From Moraxellaceae bacterium (GTDB lineage Bacteria; Pseudomonadota; Gammaproteobacteria; Pseudomonadales; UBA3067), in contig NVTH01000049.1 of the NCBI GenBank assembly GCA_002401525.1, positions 13,376-19,420 of the forward strand: DNA of 6,045 nucleotides. The letters run 5' to 3'. Position 1 is the first letter of the stretch, and every line of letters begins with the position of its first letter. The notes beneath the pieces were generated by a model, which saw nothing but the letters and a program-made list of their open reading frames with translations, was not told where the DNA came from and made no database searches. This document shows, in pieces, positions 1 through 4,859 of the stretch. Position numbers and translations under genes: made by a program.

Positions 1-1340
1 TCTGGGGAAAAAAAGTGGTGTGGAGTCTGGATCAATGCCACGTTGGAGTCTTTTAGAAACCATCCCATCGTCACCTGGAGAAAGGATCGAGTTGGGATAT
101 GATCGCAATCAAAAATAGCGATAAATTCCCCTTCAGTAAGGTTTAGCGCATTATTCAGATTTCCCGCCTTTGCGTGGCGATTTGAATCCCTAGTGAGGTA
201 ATGAATGCCGCTTAAGCGCGCAAACTCTTCGAAGCTTTTCCTTTGGCCATCGTCAAGTAAATAAATATTAATGCGATCACTAGGCCAATCAATGCCTAAT
301 GCCGCATAGACGGTAGGCTTTACTACCGATAGAGGTTCGTTATAGGTAGGAATGTAGACATCAACACTAGGCCACTGAGAGGTATCTGCCGGCAACGGAG
401 CGATGGTTCGACCTAGAGGCCAAACGGTTTGAAAATAACCCAATAACATGATTAATACTGCATAAATTTCCGCGCAGAGTAACACTATTCCGAGAGCAAG
501 CCCGGTGACGTCATCCCAATTTAAAGTCGCCGTACAGCGCCACCATAGGTAACGGCTGGTGGCCACTAGGGAGAGGGTAATGAGTAATAAGTTCGGAGCT
601 CGCCCGGGAAAGCCTCGCACCCAAAGCGCCGTCATACACAGTAACGAAGCAAAGATACACTGTTCCACAAAGGTAAAAGGTGTAGTAATGCAAAACCATG
701 CTAATGCACATGAAAATATATAGAACACCCATCGTACGCGATATAAAGTACGCTTTAGTACCCCACTGAGTCTATTAAGCAATGAATTTGGAGCAGACAA
801 ATCTTCTTCATTTAAATAATCGGGATGAATAAAGCGATTAATATTTTTAACAAAGGAACGCCATCGCTTGCCGAGAGTATTTCTTCTATTTTTATTATTA
901 TGGCTAATTCCCCCAGCCTCGGCTTTTTGACGGGGGGTATTTTGCGAATCTAACGCAGTCTTAAAAATAACCAGCCAGATGACCTGAAATACTATGCGCA
1001 TCAAATCAAGCGCACTAAGATTTTTGAGCGCTATATGGGGGAACCACGGCTGAAGCCGACTTATGGCTTGATCATACTCAGTACACAAAACGCCGGGTTT
1101 AAAAAAAATCGAAGAACAAAGAAACCACGCCCAACCCCTACCGAACAGACTAAAATCATTCTGTATGAAGCTAGGCTTAGTCACATTGGCCGCTTGATTC
1201 CCATTCAACGCGATTGTTCGTCGTTCTTTAAGCGTTAACCACGTCTCTTTAACGAAAACAAGTTCAGCCAACCACAACCCTGGGGAGGTAATACCCACGG
1301 ACGTACCAGGCCTTACTGAAAGACTGTTACTGATTTTCAC
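1..1340 (-). CDS. bcsA: Cellulose synthase catalytic subunit BcsA, N-terminal 446 codons (runs off left edge)
   Basis: Inner-membrane family 2 glycosyltransferase that polymerises UDP-glucose into beta-1,4-glucan and extrudes it. I translated the frame through the whole window and found no stop or frameshift. Visible in order: an N-terminal region (1-200) with two hydrophobic stretches (about 73-84 and 121-135) and a basic cytoplasmic loop (about 140-203); membrane segments near 204-222, 224-243, 250-268 and 280-302; then the GT-A domain with VYIPTYNE (328-335), LDDG (UDP-binding Asp363/Asp364), HAKAGN (389-394) and FDCDH (Asp411, Asp413 of the DxD motif). The last residues read QTPHHFFSP, as in E. 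coli BcsA. The TED and QxxRW motifs, the later membrane helices and the PilZ domain lie outside. The GTG at 1340 is chosen because an in-frame TAG stands five codons upstream, no in-frame ATG occurs before the conserved region, and AGGT precedes it by four bases. The start overlaps bcsQ by 14 nt, suggesting translational coupling. The N-terminus is longer than in E. coli. Confidence 0.97.
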   Translation of the reverse strand, partial: MKISNSLSVRPGTSVGITSPGLWLAELVFVKETWLTLKERRTIALNGNQAANVTKPSFIQNDFSLFGRGWAWFLCSSIFFKPGVLCTEYDQAISRLQPWFPHIALKNLSALDLMRIVFQVIWLVIFKTALDSQNTPRQKAEAGGISHNNKNRRNTLGKRWRSFVKNINRFIHPDYLNEEDLSAPNSLLNRLSGVLKRTLYRVRWVFYIFSCALAWFCITTPFTFVEQCIFASLLCMTALWVRGFPGRAPNLLLITLSLVATSRYLWWRCTATLNWDDVTGLALGIVLLCAEIYAVLIMLLGYFQTVWPLGRTIAPLPADTSQWPSVDVYIPTYNEPLSVVKPTVYAALGIDWPSDRINIYLLDDGQRKSFEEFARLSGIHYLTRDSNRHAKAGNLNNALNLTEGEFIAIFDCDHIPTRSFLQVTMGWFLKDSNVALIQTPHHFFSP

Positions 1341-2109
1341 ATTGACCTGCGACTAACCAGGTCCCTAACAAACCAAAATCCCTACAAGCCTGACTATGTT
1401 GCGCATACTCAAATACGGTCTGTTTACTTGCAAGTGATTGTCCGATATTTTTATCGTCATGCACGGTAACGGGAAATAGCTGCTTGCTAAATTGATGCTG
1501 AATTGAATCGTATATATCACGTTCAAGAAGATTCGACGAGCTGTATTTATTGATCAAACACATCATCTTCGATGTGCCAATGGCCTGTTGATCCTCAAAA
1601 GTTCGATTTAAACAGCTGTAGGAGACTGCGTCAGTGTTGGTTACCATGATCATTAGATCAGCGCGGCAAAGCAGTTTTTGCCAATCAAGGGGAAGATTAT
1701 AGGCTGACGAAAAATCAACAATAAGCCAACTATCAAATGGCAAGTCAATTGACTCAATATCATCGCCTACGAGCGCATCAAGCTGATCATTGATCGCAGT
1801 ATAAATCCGCTCCGAGGACGCTTGTTTTGATTTAGAGGATTCACCTTCGATATATCCGTGAGGGACAATATAAACTCCCGCTTTACTTTGAAAACATGCG
1901 CTGTACCAAGGTTCCCCTATCGCCACCTGGGTTACTAGCCCACGGTGTTCGCCGTAGGGTAATCCCAAAAGAAGGCCTAATTGATTCGCTGAACACAAAT
2001 CTAAGGCCACCACTGATTTGCCCTGATAGCTTAACGCCGTAGCCAAGTGAGCCACCACTGTAGTGACCCCCACACCTCCTTTCACGCCAGCTACCAATAA
2101 TACGTTCAC
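1327..2109 (-). CDS. bcsQ: BcsQ, MinD/ParA-like (SIMIBI) ATPase of the cellulose synthase complex
   Basis: A 260-residue protein of the MinD/ParA/BcsQ family. In E. coli, BcsQ pairs with BcsR and this complex is essential for cellulose secretion and correct assembly of the synthase at the inner membrane. Visible: a deviant Walker A motif KGGVGVTT at 10-17 with the signature Lys10, a Walker A' Asp37 in VVALDLCSANQ, and a Walker B strand ending in Asp132 (WLIVDF). The P-loop lysine expected at position 15 is Val. The C-terminal half keeps BcsQ-like segments such as LFPVTVHDDKNIGQSLASKQTVFEYA. The start is GTG at 2109, sharing one base with the bcsR TAG stop; AGGAG at 2121-2125 (minus strand) lies 11 nt upstream. 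The 3' end overlaps the bcsA start. Identification rests on domain motifs, length and its place between bcsR and bcsA. Confidence 0.95.
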   Translation of the reverse strand: MNVLLVAGVKGGVGVTTVVAHLATALSYQGKSVVALDLCSANQLGLLLGLPYGEHRGLVTQVAIGEPWYSACFQSKAGVYIVPHGYIEGESSKSKQASSERIYTAINDQLDALVGDDIESIDLPFDSWLIVDFSSAYNLPLDWQKLLCRADLMIMVTNTDAVSYSCLNRTFEDQQAIGTSKMMCLINKYSSSNLLERDIYDSIQHQFSKQLFPVTVHDDKNIGQSLASKQTVFEYAQHSQACRDFGLLGTWLVAGQCENQ

Positions 2110-2306
2110 TACTCGCGTCGCTCCTGCCGATCACCACTAATTTCGTCTAGTAATGCCCAACGATCGGCTGCATCGATACAGGCTTTTTCAAGCTGAAATT
2201 CGTTATAAGTTAAATCAGAAGCATTTAAGTGTTCGAACAATTCTGACACATCCTCTGAATTTTGAATTCGATCAAAATAACGCTCTAACGAAAAACGATG
2301 TTTCAT
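2109..2306 (-). CDS. bcsR: BcsR-like small cellulose biosynthesis protein (YhjR family)
   Basis: A 65-residue acidic protein at the BcsR position, first in the operon. The N-terminal half is not recognisable. The second half (about 29-57: DLTYNEFQLEKACIDAADRW then ALLDEI) matches the conserved E. coli BcsR pattern DIDYxDISQREQLAAALKRW followed by PLLAE. In E. coli, BcsR stabilises BcsQ, and the BcsRQ complex binds the BcsA/BcsE machinery in the cytoplasm. The ATG at 2306 is the only reasonable start: in-frame TGA lies four codons upstream and a later start would shorten an already small protein. No Shine-Dalgarno sequence precedes it; instead the ATG sits in a degenerate copy of the tandem repeat at 2311-2366. 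The TAG stop overlaps the bcsQ GTG by one base. Family assignment comes from the short motif plus context. Confidence 0.86.
   Translation of the reverse strand: MKHRFSLERYFDRIQNSEDVSELFEHLNASDLTYNEFQLEKACIDAADRWALLDEISGDRQERRE
2121..2125 (-). promoter_or_regulatory. Shine-Dalgarno sequence for bcsQ
   Basis: AGGAG on the minus strand inside the end of bcsR, 11 nt before the GTG at 2109. It supports the GTG, which shares its first base with the last base of the bcsR stop codon. Confidence 0.6.
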
Positions 2307-2310
2307 ACAG

Positions 2311-2366
2311 TTAATTCATATAGTTAATTCATATAGTCTGAATTCATATAGCCCGATCTTATATAG
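2311..2366 (-). repeat. Four tandem 13-15-nt direct repeats upstream of bcsR
   Basis: On the minus strand the units read CTATATGAATTAA (2323-2311 and 2336-2324, identical), CTATATGAATTCAGA (2351-2337) and CTATATAAGATCGGG (2366-2352). Similarity decays away from the gene. A fifth, weaker unit CTGTATGAAACAT (2310-2298, 9 of 13 matches) follows in the same phase and contains the bcsR start codon. The three units nearest 2311-2351 each carry an ATG. Spacing of 13-15 nt is longer than one helical turn, so binding sites on one face of the DNA are not strictly expected. Function unknown: operator array, leader element or slippage-prone repeat are all possible. Confidence 0.85.
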
Positions 2367-2387
2367 CGCTGCTCTTAAGCTTTGTAA
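2360..2387 (-). promoter_or_regulatory. Candidate promoter for bcsRQA
   Basis: On the minus strand a TATATA -10-like hexamer (2365-2360) is preceded, after 16 nt, by TTACAA (2387-2382) as a weak -35. The -10 lies within the most distal repeat unit, so transcription would start inside the repeat array. The -35 matches the consensus at only three positions. Such matches are common in AT-rich DNA. Confidence 0.3.
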
Positions 2388-2417
2388 GCCGGTGACAAAT
2401 TCGATTTAATGCACTCT

Positions 2418-2445
2418 TTTACACTGTATTTGCTACCTTTATAGG
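2418..2445 (+). promoter_or_regulatory. Candidate distal promoter for bcsEFG
   Basis: TTTACA (2418-2423, five of six consensus positions) is followed after 16 nt by TATAGG (2440-2445, four of six). If used, it would give bcsE a leader of about 250 nt that includes both tiny upstream open frames. Pattern only. Confidence 0.3.
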
Positions 2446-2566
2446 AGTTACAAATAAAGCTAGAGTCACTAATAAAATAGCAGTGACCAGAAAAAAGGAA
2501 GCCCTTAATTACCCATAGCTATCCATAGTTAAATTTTAGCAGCCAAACTCAGGTGAATTCGACTCA

Positions 2567-2594
2567 TTGTAATTTAATTGATTGGGGGTATTTT
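2567..2594 (+). promoter_or_regulatory. Candidate proximal promoter for bcsEFG
   Basis: TTGTAA (2567-2572) and TATTTT (2589-2594) are separated by 16 nt, about 100 nt before the bcsE start. Each box matches four of six consensus positions. A run of five G sits directly before the -10. A weak alternative or addition to the distal candidate. Confidence 0.25.
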
Positions 2595-2623
2595 AATCTG
2601 ACCCAACTTAAAATTGATACCGC

Positions 2624-2671
2624 ATGGTCCAAGCAGCGAATTTGAACCAGATTATCCTATCAACGAGTTAG
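2624..2671 (+). other. Tiny upstream open frame 1 before bcsE (15 codons)
   Basis: ATG to TAG, encoding MVQAANLNQIILSTS. There is no clear Shine-Dalgarno sequence and no recognisable protein. Noted because its first eight bases (atggtcca) are repeated at the start of the second tiny frame 56 nt downstream. Translation is unproven and the frame may be chance. Confidence 0.2.
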
Positions 2672-2679
2672 AAAGTTCA

Positions 2680-2697
2680 ATGGTCCACGTTCCCTAA
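2680..2697 (+). other. Tiny upstream open frame 2 before bcsE (5 codons)
   Basis: ATG GTC CAC GTT CCC TAA lies in the same frame as bcsE and stops one codon before its ATG. A weak purine stretch (agaaag, 2670-2675) precedes it. This stop fixes the earliest possible bcsE start at 2701. If translated, ribosomes ending here could re-initiate at bcsE, which has no Shine-Dalgarno sequence of its own. This is inference. Confidence 0.25.
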
Positions 2698-2700
2698 TCA

Positions 2701-4605
2701 ATGATAAATCAGCCACCACCGCACTTAGGAATCCAAGGCCTTACTCTGGAATGCAGTGAGCTTTTACCGGGTGCAATTTACGCCCTTATATTTGAAAAAA
2801 ATATTAGCCTTTGCAACTACCTGACACCGCGTTTTTTTTCACCTTGCATTAGCGTATGCCCAGTACTCTACGTAGCAGCTAACCCACACGAATCGGTGCC
2901 CACGGAAAATAGCCAATGGCCTTACGAAGAATATTTCCAGGTATTAAAGCTAAATCACAAAAAGGCGTCGGATCCTAGCAGCATCATCGATTTACTTCCT
3001 GCCCTCGAACTCAAATTAAATTTAAACGTCAAAGGAGATAAAAACCACACAGGCTCAAATCAGCTAATTTTCTTTGAGCTCTGTGTCGATGAAAAACTGA
3101 CTAACGAAGAGTTGCAACAATGTCTCTCTAAGGAACTGAATTATTTTTCACGCTGGGTTCGGGTTAAACAATACACGATGGTACTAATCGTCAAAAATAC
3201 CAGCAGTAATCATTCGGTTCAGGGTGAATTTTTGGCGCGCAATGAATTACTTTCTGGAATTGCTTCTGTCCACACCAATGGGCAACAACAATTGCTATGG
3301 CAGACGTTATTTTGGCACAGTCGCTTAGCGGTCACATCGGAGATTGAATTTATCTTGGCTGAAGATAAGGTCAATGCTCAATGGGTCGCTGTTCCTAGCC
3401 CACAAATCAAAGGGACGGTCACTCCTAGGACTTCCTCCAAAAGACATAATTTGGTCGCCCTAAGCGGCGTCGTAAAAGATGCGAACCAGGCTCCTGACTC
3501 ATGGATTATTGTCTCATCCATTGATGAAGCCATCCAACAAAGCAAAACAAGTACACCACAAGCAGTCATTTTAGCCTATCAAAATCCTGAAACATTCAAA
3601 TCTTTGTTAGAAAGAATCCTCCTTCTAAGAAAAAACTTAAAGCCAACCACCAAAATATTAATCCGCGAACTGGGCACCCAACTTCGGCATCAAGAGCAAC
3701 GTATAGCAACGCAATTAGGGACCTATGGTATTTTGCCCAAAGAGCTCAATTTCAGCCGATGTTTACAAATGATCGAAACAATCACTGCAGGCCAACTGAA
3801 ATACCCCTCGCAAACGGAGATTTCCAGCGCCTTCCTAGAAATATCTGAAAACACCCAGCAAGGCTACCTGCGTAAAACACCCTTTGTTAAAAAAATCAAT
3901 CGGGCTTTAAAAAGTGGGCTTCAATATAACGTTGAGCACGCCCTCATCAAATTCAGAATTATTCCTGGAATGTTGCCTGAACATTGTATTATTGCCTGTA
4001 AAACCCAGCGTAATGGCGATTATTATACGGCCAGCAAACATTTTGTTTATTTGTTTCTCGAAGGATGTCGTAGCAACGATATTGGCAAATCCATTGCCTC
4101 CCTTTTTGATTTGCCCGTCGCAGATCTATTTTGTAATGAATATCGATTCTGCCATCCTTCTGATATTTTTAACGAGCTAAAGGACATCCTAAACAAACAG
4201 ACTTCCCTAGACTGGCCTGATTTAAGTGCAGTCTGCAGTCAGTTTGAAGCACCCTCAGCTCCACAATCGTCCCCGACCTTCTCCTCAACAACTACCTCAA
4301 CACCCACCCCAGTAAAAACGCTCACTAACAAATCTAGGGATGCAGCGCCAGTTTTAAGTCCCTTGCCGATGAAAAAATCAAATCGCGAGAAAACCAATAC
4401 GCCAGCGTCCGAATTACCTTTTACTGACTCAGATATCGCATTGGTCAATTCAATTACTGAAGGCGAAATGATCGATTTAGACGACATTAAGCACGGGATA
4501 GCCGATACTAAAAATACCAACGAAGACAACATGATCTCCCCCAACACGCTCAACAAAGACAAACTGAGGAAACCCACTCCATGGCCCTCTCCACCTTCCT
4601 CCTAA
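2701..4605 (+). CDS. bcsE: BcsE, c-di-GMP-binding cellulose synthase regulator (GIL domain)
   Basis: Cytoplasmic c-di-GMP receptor that in E. coli docks on BcsF and BcsRQ and boosts cellulose output. Of 634 residues (E. coli about 523), 1-250 form the N-terminal degenerate region, about 265-375 the receiver-like REC* region, and about 376-516 the GIL domain. The GIL I-site is intact: RNGD at 437-440, matching E. coli RTGD, followed by a CRSND segment (Arg457, Asp460) matching E. coli CRIND. The REC* segment aligned with E. coli LRATDE reads LRHQEQ (Arg329-Glu332), so the second I-site is altered. From about 517 the chain becomes Ser/Thr/Pro-rich and probably disordered, with a more ordered acidic patch at about 571-600 (ELPFTDSDIALVNSITEGEM); this tail is absent from E. 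coli BcsE. The ATG at 2701 is the first possible start because in-frame TAA ends at 2697. No Shine-Dalgarno sequence is visible. It overlaps bcsF by 25 nt. Confidence 0.95.
   Translation: MINQPPPHLGIQGLTLECSELLPGAIYALIFEKNISLCNYLTPRFFSPCISVCPVLYVAANPHESVPTENSQWPYEEYFQVLKLNHKKASDPSSIIDLLPALELKLNLNVKGDKNHTGSNQLIFFELCVDEKLTNEELQQCLSKELNYFSRWVRVKQYTMVLIVKNTSSNHSVQGEFLARNELLSGIASVHTNGQQQLLWQTLFWHSRLAVTSEIEFILAEDKVNAQWVAVPSPQIKGTVTPRTSSKRHNLVALSGVVKDANQAPDSWIIVSSIDEAIQQSKTSTPQAVILAYQNPETFKSLLERILLLRKNLKPTTKILIRELGTQLRHQEQRIATQLGTYGILPKELNFSRCLQMIETITAGQLKYPSQTEISSAFLEISENTQQGYLRKTPFVKKINRALKSGLQYNVEHALIKFRIIPGMLPEHCIIACKTQRNGDYYTASKHFVYLFLEGCRSNDIGKSIASLFDLPVADLFCNEYRFCHPSDIFNELKDILNKQTSLDWPDLSAVCSQFEAPSAPQSSPTFSSTTTSTPTPVKTLTNKSRDAAPVLSPLPMKKSNREKTNTPASELPFTDSDIALVNSITEGEMIDLDDIKHGIADTKNTNEDNMISPNTLNKDKLRKPTPWPSPPSS
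4566..4570 (+). promoter_or_regulatory. Shine-Dalgarno sequence for bcsF
   Basis: GAGGA within the last codons of bcsE, ten bases before the ATG at 4581. It decides the bcsF start inside the bcsE coding region and is the clearest ribosome-binding site on the plus strand here. Confidence 0.6.
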
Positions 4606-4859
4606 TAATCTGTATTAGCGTCTTAGTGGGGTTTGGCTTGGGCTTGTTGATGCCTAATCTAATGACTTTATGCAAATCATGGGGCATAAAAAGGCGATCC
4701 AAAACGCTGTTACAAGCAATTCCACTCAATAGAGTTGGCCCCATAATTCCTTCTGAAAACCCTTTGTCTTCGAGTCCCAAACAACACAATCCACGGCAAT
4801 CTTCAAGTCGCCACGGTCAGTCAAATCAACCTCCACACACTAATACTTCCGACTCATGA
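4581..4859 (+). CDS. bcsF: BcsF, single-pass membrane anchor for BcsE
   Basis: A 92-residue protein with one N-terminal membrane helix (about 4-26, LLIICISVLVGFGLGLLM), a short amphipathic or basic stretch (27-45, with KRRSK), then a Ser/Pro/Gln/His-rich tail from about 57 to the end. E. coli BcsF is 63 residues with the same plan: one helix and a basic cytoplasmic segment that recruits BcsE to the membrane. Overall sequence identity is low, so the call relies on size, topology and its place between bcsE and bcsG. The tail adds about 30 residues. The start is supported by GAGGA at 4566-4570, ten bases before the ATG. The gene begins inside the end of bcsE, and its TGA is nested in the bcsG start (ATGA). 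Confidence 0.86.
   Translation: MALSTFLLIICISVLVGFGLGLLMPNLMTLCKSWGIKRRSKTLLQAIPLNRVGPIIPSENPLSSSPKQHNPRQSSSRHGQSNQPPHTNTSDS

Larger units (their letters stand above)
2307..2700. promoter_or_regulatory. Divergent intergenic region between the bcsRQA and bcsEFG operons
   Basis: This 394-nt AT-rich stretch separates the first genes of two divergent operons and must hold both promoters. It contains four tandem repeat units next to bcsR, a possible minus-strand promoter overlapping them, two possible plus-strand promoters, and two tiny open frames just before bcsE. I see no protein gene of ordinary length, tRNA or clear rho-independent terminator in it. Shared control of both operons is an inference from the arrangement. 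Confidence 0.8.

Noticed and set aside
511..732. Minus-strand open frame of 73 codons
   Set aside because: It is an alternative frame of bcsA, whose correct frame is continuous and encodes recognisable BcsA membrane segments here.
1035..1238. Plus-strand open frame of 67 codons
   Set aside because: It lies antisense to the conserved N-terminal region of bcsA and its product resembles nothing known.
1883..2137. Minus-strand open frame of 84 codons at the bcsR/bcsQ junction
   Set aside because: It is out of frame with both genes and covers the BcsQ Walker A region, which is clearly coding in the other frame.
2311..2366. Tandem repeats read as a CRISPR array or plasmid iterons
   Set aside because: The units are 13-15 nt and directly abutting with no spacers, and there are no cas, rep or partition genes; the BcsQ ParA-like ATPase belongs to the cellulose locus.
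2571..2614. Imperfect inverted repeat with TTGGG (2582-2586) and CCCAA (2602-2606) as its best arms
   Set aside because: The perfect arms are only five bases and the flanking AT pairs need several mismatches; there is no T-run, so neither a terminator nor a clear operator is supported.
3378..3569. Minus-strand open frame of 63 codons inside bcsE
   Set aside because: It is antisense to bcsE and has no family resemblance or start signal.
3914..4180. Plus-strand open frame of 88 codons inside bcsE
   Set aside because: It is an out-of-frame shadow of the GIL domain, where the bcsE frame carries the conserved RNGD motif.
4239..4789. Two minus-strand open frames (4239-4577 and 4550-4789)
   Set aside because: Both are antisense to the bcsE tail and bcsF. 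Their Ser/Val-rich composition reflects the complement of a Ser/Thr/Pro-rich coding region.
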